From: Fuerstiella sp.
GTDB taxonomy: Bacteria > Planctomycetota > Planctomycetia > Planctomycetales > Planctomycetaceae
Assembly (NCBI GenBank): GCA_014238335.1
Contig: JABABI010000010.1
Span: forward strand, 1-64,000
Direction of reading: 5' to 3'
DNA: 64,000 nucleotides
The notes under the pieces were generated by a model that saw nothing but the letters and a program-made list of their open reading frames with translations, did not search any database and was not told the DNA's origin. Of the stretch, positions 27,395 through 35,715 are shown piece by piece (the first letter of the stretch is position 1; every line of letters begins with the position of its first letter). The translations under genes were made by a program, and so were the position numbers.

Positions 27395-29050
27395 TCAATA
27401 ATCCTCTGTGATCATGGAATTAATCTTCGTAAAACCGGCCTGGGCTGCAGCGTCTGCGACCAATATTCTTTTTTCGTGAGTCGATTCGGGATCGATCATC
27501 AGCTTAAGTTCAACCGCATCAACAGCGTCCCGTGACATCTCGAGCAGGCTGAGAATTTCGGTAAAGGACTCACCCGGGGCATCATCAATGTAGATTCTAT
27601 TGTCCGCATCAATGATGGCTTCCACGTCAACCGCTTCCATCGGGTCAACACTGACCGAAGACACCGCATCCGATTTCGCGGGTGGCACGTCGATCTTTTT
27701 CTGCAGAGTAAACGATGCGGTAATCATGAAGAAAATCAGCAGCAGAAACGTAACATCAACCATCGGAGTGAGGTCCATTTCTTCGAAGTCAGGCTCCGGC
27801 CTGCCGAACTCATCGTCCTCGTCTTCGGCTTCTTCCCATGACGGCAGGCTGACTTGAACAATCGACTTACCTCTGGTCGCTTCGGATTTTGGAGCCGCCC
27901 GCTTCTTCGTGCCTGCGGGACGTTCTGAGAAGGCGGGTTCGTCGTCGAGTTCCTCCACTTCCTCGATAACATCGTCGTCTTCCGACAGAAACTCGTCGGC
28001 TTCGAACGAATCTTCTTCGATGCCATAGTCAACGTCGACGTCAGCCACTTCGGTCTGACGTGTCTGACCAACGGGTACTTTGGAACCAGGATCCGCCGGA
28101 GAGCTTTCCGCCTGACCGGACGAATCAATTCTGGCGTCTCTTGCCTTCTCTGCAGCGCGGTCCAATTCATCCAGAATCGGAAGTTTCACCAGATCGAGCG
28201 ACATGCCCTGCCGATAGGCAGTGATTAGCAGCTTAAGATCGGACGACACATCGGCCGCCGATGCGTACCGAAGAGCCCGGCGTTTTGCCATCATGCGGTG
28301 TACCATACGACAGATGACATTGGGCAGCGTCGGATTCTGTTCCTTCAGTGGTGGCGGTGTCGCGTTCAAATGCTGTACCGCGATCGCCATGGCAGTGCTT
28401 CCAGTGAACGGAGTCTTGCCGCTCAAAAGCTGGTAGCACGTCACGCCCAGAGAATACACATCAGAGCGAGGATCAAGTTCCTTTCCGTTGACCTGTTCGG
28501 GACTCATATACAGAGGCGTCCCCAGCGTCATTCCTTCCCGGGTGATTCCGCCACCATCGGGTTTATCGTGCAGTTGAGCCAGACCAAAGTCGGCAACTTT
28601 GACCTCGCCTTTTTTCGTCACCAGAATATTTTCCGGCTTAATATCGCGGTGCACAATGCCAGCCTGCCCGGACGCCTTCAGAGCTGACGTCACCTGGCGA
28701 ATCACGTGCAGACAGGAACCGAGATCCGGCGTGGACGACTTAAGGATGCTGGCGAGGTCTTTCCCCTTCACAAATTCCTGTGCAATAAAGTGATACCCTT
28801 CTTCAGCGCCAATCGTGTACACCTGAACGATATTCGGATGGTTCAAGCCGGCAGCCATCATGGCCTCCTGCTTGAAGCGGGTCAGCATCACCTCGCCGGA
28901 AGTTGCCATTAAGGAAGGCTTCATGACCTTCACGGCAACATTCCGTTGCAGTGAGGTCTGTTCCGCAAGGTAGACGTCGGCCATGCCCCCGCTGCCGAGA
29001 TGTCTCAGCAGGAGAAATTCTCCCAGCTTTTTGTCTATCAGTTCCGCCAT
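27395..29050 (-). CDS. Ser/Thr protein kinase fused to an ExbD/TolR domain
   Basis: One uninterrupted 551-codon frame joins two complete domains. Residues 10-275 are a Hanks-type kinase with all key residues: GSGGMADVYLAE loop, Lys41 in VAVKVM, HRDIKPEN with Asp136, DFG with Asp154 and the GTPLYMSPEQ activation segment end. Residues 335-420 are a strongly acidic linker with one basic patch. Residues 427-551 are an ExbD domain: DLTPMVDVTFLLLIFFMIT with the membrane Asp432 that carries protons in ExbD, then a periplasmic domain ending FTKINSMITEDY. The topology agrees, since kinase and ExbD N-terminus are both cytoplasmic. It lies 24 bases after a stand-alone exbD. I infer that phosphorylation state and proton-motor activity are coupled. 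No other kinase-type domain is in the operon. Confidence 0.93.
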   Translation of the reverse strand: MAELIDKKLGEFLLLRHLGSGGMADVYLAEQTSLQRNVAVKVMKPSLMATSGEVMLTRFKQEAMMAAGLNHPNIVQVYTIGAEEGYHFIAQEFVKGKDLASILKSSTPDLGSCLHVIRQVTSALKASGQAGIVHRDIKPENILVTKKGEVKVADFGLAQLHDKPDGGGITREGMTLGTPLYMSPEQVNGKELDPRSDVYSLGVTCYQLLSGKTPFTGSTAMAIAVQHLNATPPPLKEQNPTLPNVICRMVHRMMAKRRALRYASAADVSSDLKLLITAYRQGMSLDLVKLPILDELDRAAEKARDARIDSSGQAESSPADPGSKVPVGQTRQTEVADVDVDYGIEEDSFEADEFLSEDDDVIEEVEELDDEPAFSERPAGTKKRAAPKSEATRGKSIVQVSLPSWEEAEDEDDEFGRPEPDFEEMDLTPMVDVTFLLLIFFMITASFTLQKKIDVPPAKSDAVSSVSVDPMEAVDVEAIIDADNRIYIDDAPGESFTEILSLLEMSRDAVDAVELKLMIDPESTHEKRILVADAAAQAGFTKINSMITEDY

Positions 29051-29074
29051 TGTTCAGTTTCAGCCGCGTGCGCG

Positions 29075-29521
29075 TTATTTCCGATCGCTGACCGCAAAGT
29101 GCATCAGAATCTTTGTTTCTGTTTCTGTTTCCACTTCACCAATCACCTGTTCAATTTCGCCCACAAAACCGGACTTTACGTCGCGTTCCGCGTAGATCAT
29201 CACTTTCAGCTCACCCAAGGTTGCCCGCTGAGTCAGATCAGTCTTGATCTGATCCAGAGACGCAGGCGCGCCGTCCATCACGATCTCCCCTTCTGACCCC
29301 GACGAAGCCGGTGCCTTTATTGTCAGTTCAATATGTCCGGCAACGTTCGCATTGGTTCCTGATGATGCGGGCGGAATATCCCTGTCCGGTGTGCCCTGCA
29401 TGGTCGAAGTGACCATGAAGAAAATCAGAAGCAGAAAAACGACGTCGATCATGGGAGTAATATCCAGATCGGCTTCGTCTTTTTTCTTTTTTTTGTTGCC
29501 AAACCCGCCCTGTTCAAACAC
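29075..29521 (-). CDS. exbD: Biopolymer transport protein ExbD/TolR
   Basis: A 148-residue protein of normal ExbD length. A basic cytoplasmic start (NKKKKKDEADLDITP) leads into the single membrane helix MIDVVFLLLIFFMVTS with the proton-carrying Asp26, followed by a periplasmic domain of about 110 residues (HIELTIKAP, GELKVMIYAERDVKSGFVGEI). With ExbB it forms a proton-driven motor in the inner membrane. It stands between exbB and the kinase-ExbD gene, so the operon encodes two different ExbD domains that could form mixed dimers in the motor's centre. Confidence 0.95.
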   Translation of the reverse strand: MFEQGGFGNKKKKKDEADLDITPMIDVVFLLLIFFMVTSTMQGTPDRDIPPASSGTNANVAGHIELTIKAPASSGSEGEIVMDGAPASLDQIKTDLTQRATLGELKVMIYAERDVKSGFVGEIEQVIGEVETETETKILMHFAVSDRK

Positions 29522-29641
29522 GCCGAATCTCCCCGCGCCGTTTCATACGACGTCTGCGTCCCTCGCCCATTTTCATTTCCGAAAGGGAAGCCGCATGATG
29601 CACGGACCTCATTACGAAACGACGATGGCTCTGCCGGAACA

Positions 29642-30364
29642 TCACGATGGCGAATCCTCTCCACGAACCTGAGCGGCTTCGAGGTCATCGAAAAACGTCC
29701 CCAAATTATCCTGCACCGAATCCTGCAGCTTTGAAATTCGAGTCTGGGTCATCGCGCCTAGAACCACCAGCGGAATCGCGATGGCCAGCCCGGCTGCGGT
29801 AGTGAAGAGTGCGAAACTGATGTCCGCAGCCAGTTCAGACGGCTTTACGCCGGACTCACCAGTGCCCGCAATCTTCTTGAACGCCTGGATCATCCCGGTC
29901 ACTGTCCCCAGCAGACCAAGCATCGGAGCAGATTTCACGATGGTGTTGACCCACGACATGCGAACATCGAATTCCGCCAAAATCTCACGTGAAAAGAACT
30001 CAGCCACGATCTGCTTGATTTTCCTGATCGGCTTGGCTCGGTTCTCCACACCAACCTGAACCAGTTGAGGCACGGCTCGCGACCACAGCTCCGGAGTGTC
30101 GCACACATCCACCGCACCTTCAAAATCGTTTTTCTCCAGCAGTTCGCTGACGTCGTCCAGAAACGCGGTGGCAGATTCGCGACCGGGAAAGCTCTTTTGT
30201 TTAACGCGACGCATCAACACAATAATGCAGTACAGACCGTACCCGGCGGCCACTGCCATCGCCAGATAAATGAGATTGCCGAACTGCTCCAGAATCGGCC
30301 CTGTATCGACCGCAGCAAACGAAGCGACTGTCAGCGAAGTGCATGAAACGGACAAGAAGTGCAT
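29642..30364 (-). CDS. exbB: MotA/TolQ/ExbB proton channel protein
   Basis: A 240-residue inner-membrane protein with three helices: one near residue 30 (GNLIYLAMAVAAGYGLYCIIVLM), and two in the conserved C-terminal half (SAPMLGLLGTVTGMIQAFKKI and ADISFALFTTAAGLAIAIPLVVLGAM). The LGLLGTVTGMI and ALxTTAxGLxIAIP blocks are hallmarks of the family and line the channel. It should assemble as a pentamer around an ExbD pair. The ORF runs 22 residues further upstream to 30430, but the ATG at 30364 is preceded by CAGGAAAATCTT, a good ribosome binding site, and is chosen. It is the second gene of the operon. Confidence 0.95.
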   Translation of the reverse strand: MHFLSVSCTSLTVASFAAVDTGPILEQFGNLIYLAMAVAAGYGLYCIIVLMRRVKQKSFPGRESATAFLDDVSELLEKNDFEGAVDVCDTPELWSRAVPQLVQVGVENRAKPIRKIKQIVAEFFSREILAEFDVRMSWVNTIVKSAPMLGLLGTVTGMIQAFKKIAGTGESGVKPSELAADISFALFTTAAGLAIAIPLVVLGAMTQTRISKLQDSVQDNLGTFFDDLEAAQVRGEDSPS

Positions 30365-30439
30365 AAGATTTTCCTGAACCTGTAATTCATTCCGGCCGTC
30401 GGGCCTGTTCAAACGAGCATTATCTGTCAATGCCGGGTT

Positions 30440-31345
30440 TTAACGTAATTTTTGACTCGTCACTACGAATTCGTACCCGCTCCCCGCCGGTTTCACCTGA
30501 AAACGAGTACGGCGAATCTGTTCCGGCGGCCTGCCGCCGGCACGTTCTGACTCAAGTGTAGCCAGCAATTGTTCTGTGTTCGGATCATAGAAGTGCAGAA
30601 CCATGCCATCTTCCGGTTGCGGCACACCCGCTTTCTGCAGTAATTCGATGTCCGCCTTTACCCGATCGCCCCCCTGCCAGTTCATGAACAACCGTTGGTC
30701 CTTGCTGTTCAGCCGTGCCTCACGAACCGAGGGATTGCTCGACATGTTCTTCAGGTAATAGATGCGACCATCCTTGAACGCACAGCCTAACTCAATCTTG
30801 AAGAATTCCAATTGTTTGGCATAGGACTTCAGATTTCCCTGGTCTGCAAATTCCACAAACCACCGCTGCTCTCGTTTTACGCCTCCGCGAGTTCCCCCGC
30901 CGGAACCGAACGGGCGCCCACTGCCCTCAGCACTGCCGGGATTTCCTCCGCCACTCGCGTCTGCATATTCGTTGGGTTGCTGCATCTGGGCTGCAGTCTC
31001 GGACAGTGTAAGTACCTGTTCCGTAATCTGTTCCAGTTGAGTTTCCTGCTGGTCGTTAGAAAGAGACGGATCGTCAGTCGGATCGAGAGGCGATTCCACA
31101 TCCAGAGTTTCGTCGGGATTGCCGTCCTCGAACCCACCGTCACCGGATTCCATCACAATGGGAATCGACTGCACGTCCGGGAGCAGGTTGCTAAGCCAGA
31201 TGGCAATTAAAATCGCGACAAAGATACCCAGACCGACAGCGGCAGCAACCTGCATCGACGTCGCGACGTCATAACTCGTTTCGGACATCACCGGAATGCG
31301 CCCGGTCACGCGCCGGGATTTGCGATCCGGAACGGTGGTGGACAT
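30440..31345 (-). CDS. TonB-like membrane-anchored protein, first gene of the Exb-kinase operon
   Basis: A 301-residue protein with the layout of TonB/TolA-type partners: a basic cytoplasmic start, one membrane helix (AAAVGLGIFVAILIAIWLSNLL, about residues 33-54), an acidic and Gly/Gln-rich linker (to about 150), and a folded periplasmic C-terminal domain from KREQRWFVEFADQGNLKSYA to the end. The C-terminus is not recognisably a TonB domain, so the name reflects layout and context rather than homology. ACGGAGTTCGCC precedes the ATG. It lies 75 bases before exbB, and the operon promoter candidate is about 120 bases upstream. It is the natural candidate for the part that the ExbB-ExbD motor moves. 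Confidence 0.8.
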   Translation of the reverse strand: MSTTVPDRKSRRVTGRIPVMSETSYDVATSMQVAAAVGLGIFVAILIAIWLSNLLPDVQSIPIVMESGDGGFEDGNPDETLDVESPLDPTDDPSLSNDQQETQLEQITEQVLTLSETAAQMQQPNEYADASGGGNPGSAEGSGRPFGSGGGTRGGVKREQRWFVEFADQGNLKSYAKQLEFFKIELGCAFKDGRIYYLKNMSSNPSVREARLNSKDQRLFMNWQGGDRVKADIELLQKAGVPQPEDGMVLHFYDPNTEQLLATLESERAGGRPPEQIRRTRFQVKPAGSGYEFVVTSQKLR

Positions 31346-31441
31346 GGCGAACTCCGTCGAATTATCAAACAGGGAGATGGAAGAAGTGCTGGCAGTCGGA
31401 AGTTGCCGCCACCAGTGAGGATCAGTTTTTTAGTTAATTAA

Positions 31442-31455
31442 ATGCGGAACCGCAT
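31442..31455. promoter_or_regulatory. Palindrome just downstream of the Exb-kinase operon promoter
   Basis: ATGCGG-AA-CCGCAT has 6-bp perfect arms and lies about 10-22 bases after the predicted transcription start, a usual place for an operator. The binding protein is unknown. Confidence 0.4.
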
Positions 31456-31470
31456 AGGATTGGTGCTCCG

Positions 31471-31500
31471 ATGCTAGCTGTTTTCCGGGCAAAATGTCAA
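31471..31500 (-). promoter_or_regulatory. Sigma70-like promoter candidate of the Exb-kinase operon
   Basis: On the minus strand a perfect TTGACA (31500-31495) is followed after 18 bases by TAGCAT (31476-31471). Transcription would start near 31464, about 120 bases before the first gene's ATG at 31345. The rest of the 438-base intergenic stretch up to 31783 shows no gene. Confidence 0.6.
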
Positions 31501-31783
31501 CGATGCACGTCAATCAGCCACAGCAAACTCATCGCACGCCACCACTCCTGCTCGGACAGCCTCACCCCAATTGCACCGTATGGCTGCACATGCTGTCACT
31601 TCGGACGGTGGCACGTGGGACGTTTTAATAAGTAAAAACAACGTTAAACACGGAAATATTGTGAAGTTCCGTCGAAGATCCCGGAACGCATCCGGATTTT
31701 TCGCGCAGGACCACCGCCATTTGATTCAGCCAGGCAGTCAATCACAATGCTGTAAAAAAAATGAACACCGCAGACACATGGCG

Positions 31784-32665
31784 TCAATCCGTCAGGTCAT
31801 TGTCCAATTCTCGCCATGCGGCCCCAAGAAAACGCAACAGGTCAGACGCGATCAGCCCACGTTCTGACATTTCCGCAGCTGCCAGATCACCCGCCCTGCC
31901 GTGCACGTAAACAGCAAGAGACGCCGCATCAAACAGGGGCAGTCCCTGGCCTATCTGTGCCGCGATAATTCCGGTCAGCACGTCGCCACTGCCTCCGGTC
32001 GCCATGCCGGAATTCCCTGTGGAATTCACAAACACGCGAGCACCGTCCGTAACGACGGTTCGCGCTCCCTTCAACACAACCACAACCCCGTGCTTTTCAG
32101 CGAAGTCCCGCGCCGAATCTTCGCGATGGCCCTGGACTTCCGCCGTGGAAAGACCCGTCAGACGTGTAAACTCACCCGGATGCGGCGTTAAAATGCACGG
32201 TGAACTCGAATCCACTCGGCCGAGCATCTCGTACCCGGCAACAACATTCAAAGCGTCCGCATCAAGAATAATCGGACACGCTGATTCTCTGAACAACGAC
32301 AACACAAGGTCTGCCACCTGTTTCGACTGCCCCAACCCCGGGCCAACGGCAATCGCGTCTTTGTCGGCCACCAGATGGCGCACGTCCTCAACGGTGACGT
32401 CAGAAAGCAACCCATTGCCACAACATGGCAGCCCGATCGTCATATATGACGGCTCGTAGCTGGCCACAATGGGCTGAATCGATTTCGGGACGGCCACGGA
32501 CACCAGCCCGGCACCGCCACGCAATGCCGCCGTTGCCGATAGACAGGCGGCACCGCTCATCCCGACTGAACCACCAGTCACCAGCACACGCCCAAACGTC
32601 CCCTTGTGGGCGTCCGCAGCGCGCTCGGGCAACCTAACCGGACCAGTTTCATTCTGCCTTGCCAC
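31784..32665 (-). CDS. nnrD: ADP-dependent (S)-NAD(P)H-hydrate dehydratase
   Basis: A 293-residue enzyme of the YjeF C-terminal (ribokinase-like) family, which repairs hydrated NAD(P)H in the cytoplasm. Motifs are GRVLVTGGSVGMSGAACLSA, AIAVGPGLGQS, IILDADALNVVAG, LTPHPGEFTRLTGLS, VVVLKGARTVV and the catalytic NSGMATGGSGDVLTGIIA. Many bacteria fuse this domain to the NnrE epimerase; here it stands alone and no epimerase gene is seen. The GTG at 32665 is chosen over the upstream start at 32710 because GCAGGAGGCGAAAC, an ideal ribosome binding site, precedes it. Confidence 0.95.
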   Translation of the reverse strand: MARQNETGPVRLPERAADAHKGTFGRVLVTGGSVGMSGAACLSATAALRGGAGLVSVAVPKSIQPIVASYEPSYMTIGLPCCGNGLLSDVTVEDVRHLVADKDAIAVGPGLGQSKQVADLVLSLFRESACPIILDADALNVVAGYEMLGRVDSSSPCILTPHPGEFTRLTGLSTAEVQGHREDSARDFAEKHGVVVVLKGARTVVTDGARVFVNSTGNSGMATGGSGDVLTGIIAAQIGQGLPLFDAASLAVYVHGRAGDLAAAEMSERGLIASDLLRFLGAAWRELDNDLTD

Positions 32666-32965
32666 GTTTCGCCTCCTGCCGCGCCAAACATTACTGCAAC
32701 CTGCCCCCAATGGTAACCCGTAGCAATGCGCTGCGGCCAGTCACCACGCCTTCAACTCACTTTGCCTCCGGTCCTGAGCCCGCCAGCCCGCCCGCCAGCC
32801 AAGGCCGCTGATCAGAATCATCTCCGGGTCCGGCTGCTCTGTCAGCTCAAACGTGTTTCGCATGAGGAATCCGGCAGCGACTTGACGCAGCACCGAAGTT
32901 TGTTCAACTTTACCCTTCTGTATTCAACATGACTCAGCGCCTGATTCGATAGTGAAGGTGTTCCA
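32666..32965. other. Divergent intergenic region, nothing recognised
   Basis: About 300 bases between the divergent nnrD and DUF4432 genes. It contains a Pro/Gly-type C-rich stretch (CCCGCCAGCCCGCCCGCCAG at about 32778) but no gene or clear promoter was found. Confidence 0.4.
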
Positions 32966-34264
32966 ATGCCGATGAGACTCTTCTTCAGACAACCCGACGC
33001 GTCGCCAGCCAGGAACGTTCTGACAACTGTTCGTTTTTTTCTGACAGCTGTTCTGCTAAGTGCAGCGTCTCACGGCCAGGACAGCTTCCGGCACACGGTG
33101 ACCTCCAGTGCCCAGAGACACAACGACGATTTTTGGGAAACCGAAGCGGCAAAGGTAACGCCGGGCTGCCGGCACAAATGGTGGGTCCGGAAATCAGTAC
33201 TGAAAGGTGGCCGACAGGAAGGCGTCGATCAGATCATTGTCAACAGTGGCGCTATGGAGATCGTGCTGTGCCCGACTCGAGGTATGGGAATCATTCAGGT
33301 CAGTGCCGGCGACGTTGTGCTGAAGTGGGACAGTCCCGTCAAGGAAATCGTGAATCCGCAATTCGTGAATCTCAACAGCCGAGGCGGCCTTGGCTGGCTG
33401 GAAGGCTTCAACGAGTTCATGTGTCGCTGCGGACTGGAAAGTAACGGTCATCCCGGCACCGACAAGTTCATCAACAACGTCGGCGACGAAGCTGAAATGG
33501 AACTGACGCTGCATGGCAAGATCGCCAACATTCCGGCTCGCAATGTTGAAGTGATCGTGGACCGCAAGCCACCATACGCAGTCCACATCAAGGGCCATGT
33601 GGACGAAAAATTGCTGTTCGGTCCGAAACTGGAACTGCACACGGAACTAATCGTCATTCCCGGCGAAACGTCCTTTCAGCTGGTCGACGAAATCAGGAAT
33701 GTGGGCGCTCAGGAACAGGAGTTTGAGATTCTGTACCATGCCAACTTCGGCAACCCACTGCTGGAAGAAGGAGCACAGGTCGTCGCTTCTGTAAAAAGCG
33801 TCAAACCATTCAACGAACATGCAGCTGCCGGTCTGGATGCATGGAACGTCTATGCGAAACCCACCACCGGCTTTGTGGAACAGGTGTATCTGCTGGAACT
33901 TAACGGTGACGACGACAACAACACGACAGCTTTGCTCCGTAACAGAGCGGCCGACAAGGCAGCGACGATCAGCTGGTCACTGGATGAATTGCCGTATCTG
34001 ACGGTGTGGAAAAACACGGGCGCTCTGGCCGACGGTTATGTCACGGGGATTGAACCGGGCACGAACTACCCGAACAATCGCAGTGTGGAACGCCAGGCCG
34101 GTCGAGTTCCCAAACTGGAACCAGGCGAAAGCCATAAGATGACGTTGAAGTTTGGCCTGCACAGCGGTTCTAAAGCCGTGAAGTCAGCGATCAATTCGGT
34201 ACGGGACATTGGTCTCGCCGGTCAACCTGTTGAAGCCCCAAAGACTGAGGCGATTAAGCGGTGA
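32966..34264 (+). CDS. DUF4432 family secreted protein (aldose 1-epimerase-like fold)
   Basis: A 432-residue protein. A signal sequence (VRFFLTAVLLSAASHGQD) ends near residue 38, so it is exported. The rest matches the DUF4432 family, whose fold is that of galactose mutarotases: EIVLCPTRGMGIIQVSAGD, GGLGWLEGFNEFMCRCGLESNG, LHGKIANIPARNVEV, FQLVDEIRNVGAQEQEFEILYHANFG and the late GYVTGIEPGTNYPNNRSVERQAGR. A carbohydrate-binding or sugar-isomerising role is expected from the fold, but the activity of exported members is not established. The gene is alone on its strand, 96 bases before the glycosyltransferase gene. Confidence 0.88.
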   Translation: MPMRLFFRQPDASPARNVLTTVRFFLTAVLLSAASHGQDSFRHTVTSSAQRHNDDFWETEAAKVTPGCRHKWWVRKSVLKGGRQEGVDQIIVNSGAMEIVLCPTRGMGIIQVSAGDVVLKWDSPVKEIVNPQFVNLNSRGGLGWLEGFNEFMCRCGLESNGHPGTDKFINNVGDEAEMELTLHGKIANIPARNVEVIVDRKPPYAVHIKGHVDEKLLFGPKLELHTELIVIPGETSFQLVDEIRNVGAQEQEFEILYHANFGNPLLEEGAQVVASVKSVKPFNEHAAAGLDAWNVYAKPTTGFVEQVYLLELNGDDDNNTTALLRNRAADKAATISWSLDELPYLTVWKNTGALADGYVTGIEPGTNYPNNRSVERQAGRVPKLEPGESHKMTLKFGLHSGSKAVKSAINSVRDIGLAGQPVEAPKTEAIKR

Positions 34265-34360
34265 TGCAGCAGCAACGATCCGGACGATTTGCACGAATCG
34301 CTCAGGCACAGATGATCGCTGGTCGCAGCAAAAATGTGCAGCAGATGAAAAATTGAATCC

Positions 34361-35677
34361 GTGATGTCAAATACGGCGATTTCCCGACAGTATGCCAGCT
34401 GTGGCATCGCGGCTTTTCTGCTGACGGCGACCGTTTACTTCTGCTGGGTCGGCCTGCGGTTTGGCATGAATTCGGCACCGTCTGCGACGGGTGATGAGTC
34501 CAGCTACGACTCAATGGCGTGGGAACTCAGCTGCGGCCATGGGTTTGCTGTGAACTACGATGCTCCCGCATTCCGCGCTCCATACAACAAAGCGGCGACA
34601 ACGCAGCCAGAGCTGTTCACGGTGTCGTCCTCACCATCGGGACTGATTACCTTTCGACCACCTCTGTTTTCAACGATCGCCGCCGGCCTGAACGTGGTGT
34701 TCGGTCGCCAATTCTACGCCACGCGGAGTCTGAACGTGCTGCTGATGGCAGCGACGGCCGGGCTGCTGGCTTGGTATGTGTGCCGCGAAGCCGGATCCGC
34801 AGCGGCTGTCATTGCCATTGTTTTCTACCTGCTAGACGTCAGGTCTCGTCTTTACGCCCGAAGTCTGCTGACCGAACCTCTGGCCTGTTTCCTGGCAACC
34901 CTGCTGACTCTGACACTCTTGGGTCTCGTCGACCACATTAATCGCAGACGGATGATTGTTGCCGGATTGTTAACCGGAGCGTCGATGCTGACACGCTCCA
35001 TCGTGGTCCTGTGGTTACCCGGCCTGACGATTTTCCTTTGTTTTGTTGCTCGCAGAATTCATAAACAGACATGGAACGCTGTTGCCGGGAACACCGCATT
35101 ATTTCTGGCCGTCACGCTGGCAGTCGTCGCGCCATGGGGCATACGCAACATCGTGCTGCTGGACAGATTCAGTCCAATGGGCACTCAGGGATTGATGGAA
35201 TTGTCTGCCGGATACAGCGATGTCGCGTGGGACAACAACGGCGTCTGGCAGAATCTTGGTGCGAAAGGATTCTTTGACGCGGTGGACACTTCCGGAATGT
35301 CTAACGTAGAAAGTGAACTTGTCATTGCCGATGTTAGCAGCGCCAGAGCCTTTGAATGGATCAGCAACAATTTCGTAAAACTGATTCCACTGGCCGTCAT
35401 GAAGATCAGCAGCGAATTCCGTCCTCAAAACGTAGTGGAGTTCTTCGTGCTGATGTTTGCGCTCATTGGGCTGTTCAATTCAGGCCGGACCGCAACTCTG
35501 GTTTTCAGTGTACTGCTGATAATCAACGCATTTTCGATCGCTCTGACATGGTCCGTAGAAGGCCGTTTTCTGGTGCCTCAACTGTTCATCCTGCACGCAC
35601 TATGCGCTGTGGGCGTCTGGTCCTGTTTACACGGAGTGCAGTCTTCCCTGAACAGAACGAAACGAGCGCCGGAATAA
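34361..35677 (+). CDS. GT-C glycosyltransferase, PMT_2/GT39-like integral membrane protein
   Basis: A 438-residue protein with about ten membrane segments. After the first helix, the periplasmic loop carries TGDESSYDSMAWELSCGHGF, the acidic motif expected for the catalytic site of dolichyl-phosphate-mannose-type transferases. A Phe/Pro element (ITFRPPLFSTIAAGLNVVFG) and the later AWYVCREAGS, LYARSLLTEPLACFLATL and VVAPWGIRNIVLL segments are typical of this superfamily. Such enzymes transfer a lipid-linked sugar to lipids or proteins on the outer face of the inner membrane. The acceptor cannot be told. The ATG is preceded by weak ribosome-binding sequence. Confidence 0.85.
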   Translation: MMSNTAISRQYASCGIAAFLLTATVYFCWVGLRFGMNSAPSATGDESSYDSMAWELSCGHGFAVNYDAPAFRAPYNKAATTQPELFTVSSSPSGLITFRPPLFSTIAAGLNVVFGRQFYATRSLNVLLMAATAGLLAWYVCREAGSAAAVIAIVFYLLDVRSRLYARSLLTEPLACFLATLLTLTLLGLVDHINRRRMIVAGLLTGASMLTRSIVVLWLPGLTIFLCFVARRIHKQTWNAVAGNTALFLAVTLAVVAPWGIRNIVLLDRFSPMGTQGLMELSAGYSDVAWDNNGVWQNLGAKGFFDAVDTSGMSNVESELVIADVSSARAFEWISNNFVKLIPLAVMKISSEFRPQNVVEFFVLMFALIGLFNSGRTATLVFSVLLIINAFSIALTWSVEGRFLVPQLFILHALCAVGVWSCLHGVQSSLNRTKRAPE

Positions 35678-35715
35678 ACAGCTAACAAAGCGCTCGCGGG
35701 TGCAACGACACCGCG

